Shown: positions 1-9,334 of the stretch, in pieces
How positions within the stretch are numbered: the first letter of the stretch is position 1
How the letters are laid out: every line of letters starts with the position of its first letter
Source: Tannerellaceae bacterium
Lineage (GTDB): Bacteria; Bacteroidota; Bacteroidia; Bacteroidales; Tannerellaceae
Assembly: GCA_031278605.1 (NCBI GenBank)
Contig: JAITKB010000118.1
Coordinates: forward strand, 1-62,170
Direction: 5' to 3'
DNA: 62,170 bases
Notes under the pieces: generated by a model
What the model saw: only the letters and a program-made list of their open reading frames with translations
Databases searched by the model: none
What the model was told of the DNA's origin: nothing
Program-made: the position numbers and the translations under genes

Positions 1-191
1 TGAACTATTTTATCCATACCATGGAAAACGGAAAGGGACAAGGCAAAAAACTGGGTTTTATCGCCCAGGAAATCGGCAGAGAAGTCAATACGCTCGGCTC
101 GAAAAGCAATCACGCCGAAATGCAGCAAATTGTTATCCGAATGAAAGACGAACTGGAACAAATAAAAGAACAGGTATTAAACGTCCTGTAA
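1..191 (+). CDS. yicC: YicC family protein (endoribonuclease), C-terminal end only
   Basis: This is the last 62 or so codons of a gene that begins before the window. The visible frame runs from base 3 to a TAA stop at 189-191. It carries the highly conserved YicC C-terminal block: HTMENGKGQGKKLGF, then FIAQEIGREVNTLGSKS, then an acidic coiled tail. YicC proteins belong to a widespread family with a DUF1732 C-terminal domain, and members have been shown to be endoribonucleases; that role is family knowledge and not visible in the fragment. The stop lies 27 bp before nadD, on the same strand, so the two are probably co-transcribed. Related genomes often have gmk between these two genes; it is not here. 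Confidence 0.88.
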   Translation, partial: NYFIHTMENGKGQGKKLGFIAQEIGREVNTLGSKSNHAEMQQIVIRMKDELEQIKEQVLNVL

Positions 192-218
192 TTCTATAAA
201 GGGAAACTTCGCGCAGGA

Positions 219-794
219 ATGAAAAAAACAGGCATCTTTTCCGGTTCATTCAATCCCATACATATCGGACATCTTGCTTTGGCAAATTGGATTTGTGAGT
301 ATGAAGAATTGGATGAGATCTGGTTTTTAATCACACCGCAAAGCCCGCTGAAAAACCGAACCGACCTGATGGACGACACCCTGCGTTACGAGATGGTAAA
401 ACAATCCATCGGCAACTACCCGAAGTTCCGGGTTAGCGATTTTGAGTTCTCGTTACCCAAGCCGTCCTATTCCGCAAATATGCTCAGGGAAATACAAAAA
501 ACTTATCCCGAGCATCTTTTTCATTTCATCCTGGGCGCAGACAACTGGGCGTTGATTGATCGCTGGAAAGATTACCAAACCATCATCCATCATTATCCCA
601 TTATCATTTACCCCCGTTTGGGCTACGAAATACACATCCCCCACGGTTATCCGAATGTCCGCACGGTAAACGCCCCCAGAATCGAAATATCCTCCGCCTT
701 CATCCGTCAAGCCTGCAAAGAAGGGAAAGATATTCGCTTTTTCCTTCCGGAAAGCATCCGGCAGTATATCCGATCCATCGCAACAGCCCCATAA
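219..794 (+). CDS. nadD: nicotinate-nucleotide adenylyltransferase
   Basis: 191 residues, the usual length for NadD. It transfers AMP from ATP to nicotinate mononucleotide, giving deamido-NAD in the cytoplasmic NAD pathway. The N-terminus has the nucleotidyltransferase signature [10 protein letters not shown] with the paired His residues (HxGH). Near residue 105 is the family block FILGADNW, and near the C-terminus is the ISSAFIR motif that closes the ATP site. The ATG at 219 is the only start that leaves the GIFSGSFNP strand intact. It follows yicC by 27 bp and is followed by 81 bp that carry a -7 box for the next gene. Confidence 0.95.
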   Translation: MKKTGIFSGSFNPIHIGHLALANWICEYEELDEIWFLITPQSPLKNRTDLMDDTLRYEMVKQSIGNYPKFRVSDFEFSLPKPSYSANMLREIQKTYPEHLFHFILGADNWALIDRWKDYQTIIHHYPIIIYPRLGYEIHIPHGYPNVRTVNAPRIEISSAFIRQACKEGKDIRFFLPESIRQYIRSIATAP

Positions 795-839
795 CGTATT
801 CGTATTGCAAACATCTCCCCCCCTGTCACCGTTAATACG

Positions 840-847
840 TATCTTTG
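840..847 (+). promoter_or_regulatory. candidate Bacteroidales -7 box for threonine aldolase
   Basis: TATCTTTG matches the TAnnTTTG -7 consensus of the main Bacteroidota sigma factor and lies 28 bp before the aldolase ATG. I see no TTG at the usual 19-21 bp upstream, so only the -7 half is supported. Confidence 0.4.
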
Positions 848-875
848 AAAACGAAACAAAAAACAAATAAAAATC

Positions 876-1901
876 ATGCGAAGTTTTGCTAGCGACAACA
901 ATTCCGGTGTGCACCCCTTGATAATGGATGCCATCGCAAAGGTAAACCACGACCATACCGTGGGATATGGGGATGACCCTTATACCCAACAATCCGTAGC
1001 CAAATTAAAAGAAGTGTTTGGGGAAAAAGCCGAACCGTTCTTTGTCTTTAACGGAACAGGCGCCAATTCGGTAGCCCTTCAGGCAATAACCCGGTCTTTT
1101 CATGCCATCCTCTGTGCGCAGACAGCTCATATCTATGTAGATGAATGTGGAGCGCCTGCACGAATGAGCGGCTGCACAATCATAGCCATCCCAACAACCG
1201 ACGGCAAACTAACGCCGGAACAACTTCGTCCGCACTTGCACAATTTCGGCGTATGCCATCATGCCCAACCCAAAGCCGTTTATATTTCGCAAGTAACAGA
1301 GCTGGGAACCGTCTATACGATCGACGAAATAAAAGCCTTGGCCACACTCCTGCACCACAGGGACATGTACCTTCACATGGACGGCGCCCGCCTGGCCAAT
1401 GCCTGTGCCTATTTGAATTGTTCGATGAAAGAAGTGACAATAGATGCGGGTGTAGACCTCCTTAGCTTCGGAGGCACCAAGAACGGGATGATGATGGGGG
1501 AAGCGGTTATCTCTTTCCATCCGGAGATAAGTAAAAACCTGCCGTATTTTCGTAAACAATCGGCGCAATTAGCATCCAAGATGCGTTACCTCTCTGCTCA
1601 GTTCATCCCCTATCTGGAAAACGATTTATGGTTGGCCAATGCCCGTTCTGCCAACCGGAAAGCGAGCCGTTTAGTTGATATACTTACGTCCTATCCTGAA
1701 ATCAGATTGACACAAAAACCCGAAGCCAACCAGCTTTTCTTCACCATGCCGGCAGAAGCGGCAAAGAAACTGTCTGAGAAATATTTCTTTTACTATTGGA
1801 ACGAAGCCGTCAGCGAAGTGCGTTTAGTCACCTCATGGGATACGACCGACCACGACATCAACGGCTTGGCAGAAACGTTGGAAATAATATTCCACCACTA
1901 A
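876..1901 (+). CDS. ltaE: low-specificity L-threonine aldolase (PLP-dependent, beta-eliminating lyase family)
   Basis: 341 residues, normal for the fold-type I threonine aldolase family. It cleaves L-threonine or allo-threonine to glycine and acetaldehyde in the cytoplasm. It opens with the family start FASDNNSGVHPLIMDAI and YGDDPYT. HMDGAR (Asp169) is the PLP-ring-binding aspartate motif, and Lys202 in LSFGGTKNGM is the expected Schiff-base lysine. FNGTGAN (about 58-64) is the phosphate-binding turn. A related beta-eliminating lyase cannot be fully excluded, but the pattern is that of threonine aldolase. It appears monocistronic: the next gene is more than 800 bp away, beyond repeats and a pseudogene. 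Confidence 0.9.
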   Translation: MRSFASDNNSGVHPLIMDAIAKVNHDHTVGYGDDPYTQQSVAKLKEVFGEKAEPFFVFNGTGANSVALQAITRSFHAILCAQTAHIYVDECGAPARMSGCTIIAIPTTDGKLTPEQLRPHLHNFGVCHHAQPKAVYISQVTELGTVYTIDEIKALATLLHHRDMYLHMDGARLANACAYLNCSMKEVTIDAGVDLLSFGGTKNGMMMGEAVISFHPEISKNLPYFRKQSAQLASKMRYLSAQFIPYLENDLWLANARSANRKASRLVDILTSYPEIRLTQKPEANQLFFTMPAEAAKKLSEKYFFYYWNEAVSEVRLVTSWDTTDHDINGLAETLEIIFHH

Positions 1902-1980
1902 GGTGAATGTTCGCACACGCCCTTTTGTGGATAAGCTGTGCCTCGCTTGTTCTTCCTTCCCTGTGGCTGTCTAAGTGTTG

Positions 1981-2026
1981 CAGCCGGTTTGCTGCGATTT
2001 CGCAGCCGAGCGGCTGCGATCGCCAC
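1981..2026 (-). repeat. isolated copy of the 22-bp GCAGCCGAGCG hairpin repeat, with its conserved tail
   Basis: Read on the minus strand this segment has a hairpin unit (CGCAGCCG, a short loop, CGGCTGCG) followed by AAATCGCAGCAAA and CCGGC. The same unit and the same tail end the six-unit array at 29549-29690 and the single copy at 30571-30632. It therefore appears to be a third, diverged and inverted copy of one dispersed element. It lies next to the esterase remnant at 2117-2332. Confidence 0.6.
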
Positions 2027-2116
2027 TTACGTAAGTTTGCGCCAAATAAAGTGCTTTGAGTAAACTACCGGACGAAATATTGCAGTGGGCCTTTCGCATA
2101 ACCAAATATAATCTTG

Positions 2117-2332
2117 TCAACATACGCAGGCATTCCGCCGACCGTGAAGCAGGTAGAAGGTATTCAGCCTGGGCGAGCTGTACCAAAGGCGGGTAAGGTT
2201 CCCATGCGGCACATCCTTCACGCCATAGAGGCCTTTTACGCCGTTGCCGACAATGAAGATATTGCTGACAGAGGCTACGTCCCTTACCAGATAGACGTTA
2301 TTCGGGTCCCATCCCTTACGTTCTATTTTCAA
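2117..2332 (-). pseudogene. remnant of an esterase (enterochelin-esterase-like / CE1 family)
   Basis: The minus-strand translation contains DPNNVYLVRDVASVSN, FIVGNGVKGLYGVKDVPHG and NLTRLWYSS. I recognise these as the region of Bacteroidota secreted esterases just before the alpha/beta-hydrolase domain, where a CBM48-like N-terminal domain ends. It then jumps to FYLLHG, the start of the hydrolase core (normally YLLHGxGxxE), with the intervening YTPxGY segment missing. Stop codons lie directly upstream, and the frame ends soon after. This is a small decayed piece of a gene that would normally exceed 350 residues. It sits between two repeat elements and upstream of the GH51 arabinofuranosidase, so it may once have belonged to the same polysaccharide locus. 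Confidence 0.55.
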
Positions 2333-2387
2333 TGGTATCTTTTATCTGGTGAAAACCGGTTGCCAATTTTTTTTCAAGCCTGTCTCA

Positions 2388-2479
2388 CTTGTGCCCACAA
2401 GTGAGACACGCTTGTGCCCACAAGTGAGGCACGCTTGTGGGCTCAAGTGAGACACGCTTGTGGGCACAAGTGAGAGGCA
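2388..2479. repeat. tandem array, four units of 23 bp, each a small palindrome
   Basis: Four consecutive 23-bp units start at 2388, 2411, 2434 and 2457. Each has a hairpin core CTTGTG-sss-CACAAG (units 1, 2 and 4 intact, unit 3 changed to CTCAAG) and a spacer of the type TGAGACACG. The loop alternates between CCC-type and GGG-type, keeping the palindrome. The array lies in the non-coding gap before the arabinose operon. From 2480 to about 2640 I see nothing identifiable. Confidence 0.85.
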
Positions 2480-2649
2480 CTGCTTTTGGGCATAGCCATT
2501 GGAGGGGGGGAATGGGGCGGGACGGCCTTCGTATGTAGCCTGATGTATAGGGGCAAAACCCTTGTGAAACTGCGGCGAGATTGCCGGCTTCGGTCTTTTT
2601 CTGTGTTTTATAACATGTGAGGATGCGTTCGACCTTGTCTTTTATCTCC

Positions 2650-2691
2650 TATCTTTGCCCTGAAATAATAAGTGTAAGACATACACTTATT
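2650..2691 (+). promoter_or_regulatory. promoter -7 box and perfect operator palindrome of the arabinose operon
   Basis: A -7 box TATCTTTG lies at 2650-2657. Just downstream, where the transcript should begin, is a perfect 10-bp inverted repeat: AATAAGTGTA (2667-2676), spacer AGACA, TACACTTATT (2682-2691). This is placed as an operator that would block transcription at or just after the start site. A repressor of the Bacteroidota AraR (Nudix-related) type is the natural candidate, but that assignment is inference because no regulator gene is in the window. Confidence 0.6.
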
Positions 2692-2731
2692 GATAGCAAA
2701 ATATAGTTACAAATTAAATTCTTTACCTCAA

Positions 2732-4279
2732 ATGAAAAACAGTCTTTTATTAATCATCGCACTGCTTATGCCGGTGGGATGGGGCGCAAAAGCCCAAACG
2801 CAAAACAAAATGATTGTCCATGTAAATGCCGGTGAATATACCATCAGCAAGCATATTTACGGTCATTTCTCCGAACATCTGGGACAAGGTATCTATGGCG
2901 GAATATGGGTGGGCGAAGACTCCCCAATCCCCAATACACGCGGCATCCGAAACGATGTAGTGCAAGCACTCCGGAACTTGCAAATCCCCAATCTCCGCTG
3001 GCCGGGAGGATGCTTCGCCGATGAATACCACTGGCAAGACGGAATCGGACCCAAAAACAAACGACCCAAAATGATTAATACCCACTGGGGAGGCGTCGTG
3101 GAAGACAACAGCTTCGGAACCCATGAGTTCCTGGATCTCTGCGAACAGTTGGGATGCGAACCCTATATCTGCGGCAACGTAGGAAGCGGGTCCGTGGAAG
3201 AAATGTCCAAGTGGATTGAATACATGACCTTCGACGGAGAAAGTCCCATGGCCAACCTGAGAAAGGAAAACGGACGAGACAAACCCTGGAAAATTAAATT
3301 CTTCGGCATTGGAAACGAAAACTGGGGGTGCGGAGGCGATATGTTTGCCGATTTCTATGCCGACCTCTATCGCCGCTATGCCGTCTATTGCCGCAATTAC
3401 GGCGACAACCGCCTGTACAAAATAGCCGGGGGAGCCAATACCTCAGATTACGAATGGACGGAAACCCTGATGAAAAAGGCAGGCAATAAAATGCAGGCTC
3501 TTTCCCTCCACTATTACACCGTGCCCAAGAACTGGAGCGACAAAGGCTCTGCAACAAATTTTGATGAGGCAGAGTATTTTACCACCATCAGCAAGGCAAC
3601 CTTCATGCGCGAACTTGTGGAGAAACATACGGCCGTCATGGATAAGTACGACCCACAGAAAAGGGTTGCCCTGGCGCCCGATGAATGGGGCGGATGGTAC
3701 AACGTTGAACCCGGCACGAATCCGGGATTTCTCTATCAACAAAATACGCTCCGCGACGCTATCCTGGCTGCCGTAACCCTCGATGTCTTCAATCAGCATT
3801 GCGACCGGGTGAAAATTGCCAACATCGCACAAATGGTGAATGTCTTGCAGTCGATTATCCTCACCGAGAACGAGAAGATGTTGCTTACTCCTACCTACTG
3901 GGCCTTCGATTTCTACAAGGTGCATCAGGAAGCTACGATGTTGCCCCTCTCCATCGCCTGCGCAAAATACGAATCGCAGGGGAAATCCATCGACGCAATC
4001 AGCGCTTCGGCCTCCAAAGATAAAAATGGAAAGATACACCTCACGCTGACCAACATCGACCCAAACAAAACCCAGTCCGTCTCCTGCGACCTGCCGGGAG
4101 TGAAGGCCGGAAAGGTCTCGGCAAGGATATTGACCGCCGATAAAATATCCGACCACAATACGTTTGAAAACCCAAACCGGGTCGCACCGAAAGATTTTAA
4201 GGATGTACGAATCGTCAATGGAAATCTTCAGATAACCCTCCCCGCCCGGTCGCTGGTGGCGTTGGAAATCACACAGTGA
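2732..4279 (+). CDS. secreted alpha-L-arabinofuranosidase, GH51
   Basis: 515 residues, typical of Bacteroides GH51 enzymes, which release terminal alpha-L-arabinofuranose from arabinan and arabinoxylan. I start at the ATG at 2732 because it gives a clean signal peptide ([26 protein letters not shown], cleaved near residue 22). An upstream in-frame ATG at 2690 falls inside the operator palindrome. [14 protein letters not shown] (about 88-101) is the family block. Glu196 in GIGNENWG fits the acid/base and Glu318 in APDEWGGWY fits the nucleophile. It is the first gene of an operon with araA, araB and a symporter, so the arabinose it releases would enter the catabolic genes beside it. Confidence 0.95.
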   Translation: MKNSLLLIIALLMPVGWGAKAQTQNKMIVHVNAGEYTISKHIYGHFSEHLGQGIYGGIWVGEDSPIPNTRGIRNDVVQALRNLQIPNLRWPGGCFADEYHWQDGIGPKNKRPKMINTHWGGVVEDNSFGTHEFLDLCEQLGCEPYICGNVGSGSVEEMSKWIEYMTFDGESPMANLRKENGRDKPWKIKFFGIGNENWGCGGDMFADFYADLYRRYAVYCRNYGDNRLYKIAGGANTSDYEWTETLMKKAGNKMQALSLHYYTVPKNWSDKGSATNFDEAEYFTTISKATFMRELVEKHTAVMDKYDPQKRVALAPDEWGGWYNVEPGTNPGFLYQQNTLRDAILAAVTLDVFNQHCDRVKIANIAQMVNVLQSIILTENEKMLLTPTYWAFDFYKVHQEATMLPLSIACAKYESQGKSIDAISASASKDKNGKIHLTLTNIDPNKTQSVSCDLPGVKAGKVSARILTADKISDHNTFENPNRVAPKDFKDVRIVNGNLQITLPARSLVALEITQ

Positions 4280-4317
4280 ACAAACAGACAAGGAACAAAC
4301 AGCTAAAAACAAGCAGA

Positions 4318-5814
4318 ATGGAATATAAAAACATGGAAATCTGGTTTATCACCGGAGCGCAACTTCTTTACGGAGGAGATGCGGTAGTGGCCGTCGAAGC
4401 CCATTCCCAGGCCATGGTGGAGGGGCTTAACCAGTCGGGGAAACTTCCCCTTAAACTCGTATACAAGGGCACGGTCAACTCTTCCTCCGAAGTGGAAGCC
4501 GCCTTCAAGGAAGCCGGCAATGCGAAACTTTGCGCAGGAATCATCACCTGGATGCATACCTTTTCGCCGGCCAAAATGTGGATCAAAGGCTTGCAGAGTT
4601 ACCACAAGCCTTTGCTGCATCTGCACACGCAGTTCAACCGGGAAATTCCCTGGGAAGCGATTGATATGGACTTCATGAACCTGAATCAGTCGGCCCACGG
4701 AGACCGCGAATTCGGACATATCCTCAGCCGAATGCACAAAAACCGCAAAGTCGTGGTGGGGCATTGGACCGAGGCCAACGTACAGGAACGCATCGCCGTA
4801 TGGATGCGCGTATGCGCCGCCTGGGCCGATGCCCGGGAGATGACCCTGGTGCGCTTCGGCGATAATATGAATCAGGTAGCCGTAACCGACGGCGACAGGT
4901 TGGAAGCCGAACTCCGCCTGGGCTATCACGTGGATTATTACGGCATAGGCGATCTGGCAGAAGTCAAGGATAGCGTTACGGAGGACGAAGTAAACACCCT
5001 TCTGGACGAATACCAGGCGCTTTACACCTTCGCCGGCAACTGCCGGAAAGGCACCGGGAATTACGAACAGATCCGTCATGCCGCCCGCCTCGAGATTGCC
5101 CTTGGTCGCTTCCTGAAGGAAAAGGACGCCAAGGCCTTTACCACCAATTTCAACGCCTTGCACGGCCTGAATCAGTTGCCCGGTCTGGCTTGCCAGCGAC
5201 TGATGGCCGAAGGATACGGCTTCGGAGCCGAAGGAGACTGGAAAACGGCAGCCCTGATGCGCACGATGTGGGTCATGGCCAAAGGACTGCCGGGCGGAAC
5301 GTCTTTCCTCGAAGATTATACCTATCACTTCAACGGGGAAAAAAGCGCCGTCCTCCAAGCACACATGCTGGAGGTATCGCCCGAAATAACAGCGCAAAAG
5401 CCGCGTCTGGAAGTACATCCCCTGGGAATAGGCGGAAAGGCCGACCCCGCACGCCTGGTGTTTACGGCGCATCCCGGAAGCGGATGGGCCGCCACCATTG
5501 TGGATATGGGCAACCGCTTCCGGATGATTGCCAACAAGGTCGAAGTGATCGAACCCGAAGCGGCTCTGCCCAAACTCCCCGTGGCAAGCGCCCTGTGGAT
5601 CCCACAGCCCGATCTCGAAACGGGAGCCGCCGCATGGATACTGGCCGGGGGAACGCATCATACGTCGTTCTCCTACGCCTTGACCCGCGAATTTCTGGAG
5701 GATTATGCCGATGTGGCCGGCATCGAACTGCTCCTTATCGACGAGGAGACAACCATCGCCGGGTTTAAATCCGAAATGAAATTAAACGAAGTGTATTATC
5801 TGCTAAACAAATAA
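4318..5814 (+). CDS. araA: L-arabinose isomerase
   Basis: About 498 residues, the usual AraA length. It converts L-arabinose to L-ribulose in the cytoplasm using Mn2+. The start at 4318 gives MEYKNMEIWFITGAQLLYGG, which matches the family N-terminus; a longer GTG start at 4276 would overlap the GH51 stop and add unrelated residues. Conserved blocks are ITWMHTFSPAKMWI, HLHTQFNREIPW, MNLNQSAHGDREFG and, toward the C-terminus, GGTHHTSFSY with its metal-binding His. It lies 38 bp after the GH51 gene and 4 bp before araB. Confidence 0.97.
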   Translation: MEYKNMEIWFITGAQLLYGGDAVVAVEAHSQAMVEGLNQSGKLPLKLVYKGTVNSSSEVEAAFKEAGNAKLCAGIITWMHTFSPAKMWIKGLQSYHKPLLHLHTQFNREIPWEAIDMDFMNLNQSAHGDREFGHILSRMHKNRKVVVGHWTEANVQERIAVWMRVCAAWADAREMTLVRFGDNMNQVAVTDGDRLEAELRLGYHVDYYGIGDLAEVKDSVTEDEVNTLLDEYQALYTFAGNCRKGTGNYEQIRHAARLEIALGRFLKEKDAKAFTTNFNALHGLNQLPGLACQRLMAEGYGFGAEGDWKTAALMRTMWVMAKGLPGGTSFLEDYTYHFNGEKSAVLQAHMLEVSPEITAQKPRLEVHPLGIGGKADPARLVFTAHPGSGWAATIVDMGNRFRMIANKVEVIEPEAALPKLPVASALWIPQPDLETGAAAWILAGGTHHTSFSYALTREFLEDYADVAGIELLLIDEETTIAGFKSEMKLNEVYYLLNK

Positions 5815-5818
5815 AGCA

Positions 5819-7495
5819 ATGAACTATGTGATAGGAGTAGATTATGGAACCGATTCCTGCCGAACCGTGGTGGTAAATGCCGCCAACGGGCAGGAAATGG
5901 CCTCCGTGGTGAAGTATTATCCGCGTTGGATGGCAGGGAAATATTCCGACCCGCAAAAGAATCAATACCGCCAGCATCCGCTGGATTACATCGACGTATT
6001 GGAAGCCTCTGTCCGGGAAGCCCTGGCGAACTGTCCCGACCGGGTGGCTCCCCGGGTAAGGGGCATCGCCTTTGACACCACCGGGTGCACCCCCGTTCTG
6101 ACCGACCGCAACGGAACACCCCTGGCTTTGCTGGCCGAACTGGCAGAAAACCCCAACGCCATGTTCGTCCTGTGGAAAGACCATACGGCCGTAAAGGAAG
6201 CAGCCCAAATCAATCAGCTCGCCAGGGAATGGCACACGGATTACACCCTGTACGAAGGAGGAATCTATTCCTCCGAATGGGTATGGGCGAAGGTGTTGCA
6301 CCTCTTGCGGGAAGATCCCCTCGTGCGCGAAAAAGCCTATGCATGGGTAGAGCATTGCGACTGGATGCCGGCCCTGCTCACCGGCAATACCCAACCGGAG
6401 ACGTTGTTGCGTAGCCGTTGTGCAGCCGGGCATAAGGCCCTCTGGCATATGTCCTGGGGAGGATTGCCGCCCAACGAATTTTTCGTCGCCCTGGATCCCT
6501 TGCTTGATGGCTTTCGGGCGCATTTGTTCTCCGAGACCTTCCCAAGCCATACGCCCGCAGGGTGTCTTACCGAAGAATGGGCGGAACGTCTGGGCCTCAC
6601 CACCGACGTGGTCGTAGGCGTAGGCGCTTTCGATTGCCATCTGGGAGCCGTTGGAGCGGGAATCCGCCCGGGAGCTTTTGTGCGCGTCATCGGCACCTCC
6701 ACCTGCGATGTCATGGTGGTGCCTCCCGAGGAAATGGAAGGCAAACTAATCCCCGGCATCTGCGGACAGGTAGACGGATCGGTTATCCCCGGCATGATTG
6801 GTTTGGAAGCCGGACAATCCGGCTTTGGCGATATTTATGCCTGGTTCAAACAACTCCTGGAATGGCCGATCCGCCACATCATCGCTTCGTCCGAATGGAT
6901 AGGCGAGGAAGCCAAACTTCGCCTGACGGAAGAAACGACAGCGCAAATCATCCCCCTCCTTTCCCGGGAAGCCGCCCGCATACCCGTAGGCGAAAGCCTT
7001 CTCGTGGCAACCGACTGGATGAACGGTCGCCGTACGCCCGATGCCAATCAACTGCTCAAAGGCGCCATAACGGGACTAACCCTGGGCAGCTCGGCCCCCG
7101 CCGTTTTCAAAGCCCTGGTGGAAGCCACCGCCTTCGGCTCGAAAGCCATCGTGGAGCGTTTCCTGGAGCACGGCATTGAAATAAGGGAAGTCATCGGCAT
7201 CGGAGGCATCTCCCTCAAGTCGCCCTTTGTGATGCAAACCTTGGCCGACGTACTGGGAATGCCCATCAAGGTGTCCCGTACGGAACAGGCCTGTGCTTTT
7301 GGGGCCGCCATGTTTGCCGCTGTGGCATCCGGCATTTATGGCAGGGTGGAAGAAGCGCAACAGGCCATGGGACAAGGCTTCGCCTTCGAGTATACGCCCA
7401 ATCCCGCTCATCATATCCTATACATGGATTTATACAAACGATACCGGGCTATCGGCAGATTCACCGAATCGTTGGACGCTTTTATCAATCATTAA
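5819..7495 (+). CDS. araB: L-ribulokinase (FGGY carbohydrate kinase family)
   Basis: 558 residues, close to the usual AraB length. It phosphorylates L-ribulose to L-ribulose 5-phosphate. The N-terminal phosphate-1 motif is GVDYGTDSCR. FDTTGCTPV and the middle block VGVGAFDCHLGAVGAGI are family signatures. The C-terminal half has GIGGISLKSPFVMQTLADVL, the adenosine-binding region of FGGY kinases, followed by EQACAFGAAMFAA. It starts 4 bp after araA. The next pathway step, L-ribulose-5-phosphate 4-epimerase (AraD), is not in the window and must be encoded elsewhere. Confidence 0.96.
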   Translation: MNYVIGVDYGTDSCRTVVVNAANGQEMASVVKYYPRWMAGKYSDPQKNQYRQHPLDYIDVLEASVREALANCPDRVAPRVRGIAFDTTGCTPVLTDRNGTPLALLAELAENPNAMFVLWKDHTAVKEAAQINQLAREWHTDYTLYEGGIYSSEWVWAKVLHLLREDPLVREKAYAWVEHCDWMPALLTGNTQPETLLRSRCAAGHKALWHMSWGGLPPNEFFVALDPLLDGFRAHLFSETFPSHTPAGCLTEEWAERLGLTTDVVVGVGAFDCHLGAVGAGIRPGAFVRVIGTSTCDVMVVPPEEMEGKLIPGICGQVDGSVIPGMIGLEAGQSGFGDIYAWFKQLLEWPIRHIIASSEWIGEEAKLRLTEETTAQIIPLLSREAARIPVGESLLVATDWMNGRRTPDANQLLKGAITGLTLGSSAPAVFKALVEATAFGSKAIVERFLEHGIEIREVIGIGGISLKSPFVMQTLADVLGMPIKVSRTEQACAFGAAMFAAVASGIYGRVEEAQQAMGQGFAFEYTPNPAHHILYMDLYKRYRAIGRFTESLDAFINH

Positions 7496-7511
7496 AAAAA
7501 TTGCCATTACG

Positions 7512-9194
7512 ATGTTTACATTAGATTGGATTGTTATTGGAGTGTTCGCACTCGTGCTTATTGCGATTGTCGTTTGGGTTTTCAAGCAAAAGCAACGCAC
7601 CTCCGGCGACTATTTCCTGGCCGGCAGAGACGCAACCTGGATAGCCATAGGAGCCTCTATCTTTGCTTCCAACATCGGCTCCGAACACCTGATTGGTCTG
7701 GCCGGCGCCGGCGCATCCAGCGGGATGGCCATGGCGCACTGGGAGATTCAGGGCTGGATGGTTTTGATTCTGGGCTGGGTATTTGTTCCCTTCTACTCCC
7801 GTAGCATGGTTTACACCATGCCCGAATTTCTGGAAAGACGATACAATAAGGAATCCCGCACCATTCTGTCGGTGATTTCCCTGGTAAGTTATGTGCTGAC
7901 GAAAGTGGCCGTAACCGTGTATGCCGGCGGCCTGGTGTTTAAGGAAGTGTTCGGCATACAGGAGATCTGGGGTATCGACTTTTTCTGGATTGCCGCCATT
8001 GGTCTGGTGCTCATCACGGCGCTCTATACCGTGATTGGCGGGATGAAATCGGTGTTGTATACCTCCGTTTTGCAAACCCCCATCCTGTTGCTGGGGTCGC
8101 TCATTATCCTCATCCTCGGCCTCAAGGCTGTGGGCGGATGGGATCAGGTGCTGGAAGCCTGCCGCGCCGTGCCGGTAAACGATTACGGCGATACGATGAC
8201 CAACCTGATCCGAAACAACGGCGATCCACAGTATCCCTGGCTGGGCGTGCTCATCGGTTCCTCCATCATTGGCTTCTGGTATTGGTGTACCGATCAGTAT
8301 ATCGTACAAAGGGTGCTGTCCGGCAAAGACGAGCGTCAGGCGAGAAGGGGCGCTATTTTCGGCGCTTACCTCAAGCTCACTCCGGTATTTCTTTTCCTTA
8401 TACCCGGTATGATTGCCTTTGCCCTGATGAAAAACCAGGTAGTGGTAAACGGCGAAGTTTTCCACCTCAGCGTGGCCGATGCGGCCTTTCCCACCTTGGT
8501 CACGCGTTTGCTTCCGGCCGGGATCAAAGGCTTGGTGGTATGTGGTATTCTGGCTGCTTTGATGAGTTCGCTGGCCTCGCTTTTCAACTCTTCTTCCATG
8601 CTTTTCACCATAGACTTTTACAAACGTTTCAAACCGGCGGCATCCGAAAAGAACTTACTCTACGTCGGACGGATAGCCACGGTGGTGATTGTAATCTTCG
8701 GCATCCTGTGGATACCGGTGATGAAGAACGTGGGCGCCGTACTGTACAACTACCTGCAGGACGTGCAGTCTATCCTGTCGCCCGGAATAGCGGCGGCTTT
8801 CCTGTTGGGTATCCTCTCAAGGAGGATTACGCCCAAGGGGGGAATGTGGGGTGTGGTGGCCGGCTTTGTGATCGGCATGGTGCGTTTGAGCGCCAAGGTG
8901 TTTTATAGTTCGGAGGCCGGTTTGTCGGCGGGCGAGAGTTGGTTTAAGTACCTTTTTTACGACGTCAACTGGCTTTTCTTTTGTGGAGGCATGTTCATCA
9001 CCTGTATTGTTTTGATCATCCTGGTCAGTTGCTTTACCGCCCCGGCGCATCCGGAGCGTATCAAGGGCCTCACCTTCGGGTCCGTTTCGTCTGAGCAAAG
9101 CATTGCCTCACGCGCGAGCTGGAACAAATGGGATGTGATTCACTCGGCCATTATCTTGGCCATTACGGTTTTGTTTTACGCCTATTTCTGGTAG
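7512..9194 (+). CDS. sodium/solute symporter (SSS family), probable L-arabinose importer
   Basis: 560 residues with about 14 strongly hydrophobic segments, normal for the SGLT-like solute:sodium symporter family of the inner membrane. The start ATG at 7512 gives the extracytoplasmic N-terminal helix (MFTLDWIVIGVFALVLIAIV) and the conserved GDYFLAGRDATWIAIGASIFASNIGSEH motif region (start of TM1-TM2). Family blocks YTVIGGMKSVLYTSV, WYWCTDQYIVQRVLSG and SSLASLFNSSSMLFTIDFY are present. It lies 16 bp after araB, so L-arabinose is the likely substrate; that is inferred from context, since SSS sequences alone do not fix the sugar. Confidence 0.88.
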   Translation: MFTLDWIVIGVFALVLIAIVVWVFKQKQRTSGDYFLAGRDATWIAIGASIFASNIGSEHLIGLAGAGASSGMAMAHWEIQGWMVLILGWVFVPFYSRSMVYTMPEFLERRYNKESRTILSVISLVSYVLTKVAVTVYAGGLVFKEVFGIQEIWGIDFFWIAAIGLVLITALYTVIGGMKSVLYTSVLQTPILLLGSLIILILGLKAVGGWDQVLEACRAVPVNDYGDTMTNLIRNNGDPQYPWLGVLIGSSIIGFWYWCTDQYIVQRVLSGKDERQARRGAIFGAYLKLTPVFLFLIPGMIAFALMKNQVVVNGEVFHLSVADAAFPTLVTRLLPAGIKGLVVCGILAALMSSLASLFNSSSMLFTIDFYKRFKPAASEKNLLYVGRIATVVIVIFGILWIPVMKNVGAVLYNYLQDVQSILSPGIAAAFLLGILSRRITPKGGMWGVVAGFVIGMVRLSAKVFYSSEAGLSAGESWFKYLFYDVNWLFFCGGMFITCIVLIILVSCFTAPAHPERIKGLTFGSVSSEQSIASRASWNKWDVIHSAIILAITVLFYAYFW

Positions 9195-9223
9195 GTCTGC
9201 GAGGGGGGGAGCGAAACATCCGG

Positions 9224-9262
9224 CAGTCCGGGGATCCGCACGGGATTCCCGGACTGCTTATT
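9224..9262 (+). terminator. terminator after the arabinose operon
   Basis: Perfect 9-bp stem CAGTCCGGG / CCCGGACTG with a 15-nt loop, followed by CTTATTTCC. It is positioned 30 bp after the symporter stop and before sbcD. Confidence 0.7.
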
Positions 9263-9334
9263 TCCGGGGATGGGCCGAGGGGGGCTGGGGCGCAAATTAT
9301 ATGCTATTTTTGTGCATAAAATTCAGAAATCTTC

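Noticed and set aside
4303..5661. 452-codon minus-strand frame opposite araA
   Set aside because: Antisense shadow of a well-conserved gene; no family match and no promoter or ribosome-binding site.
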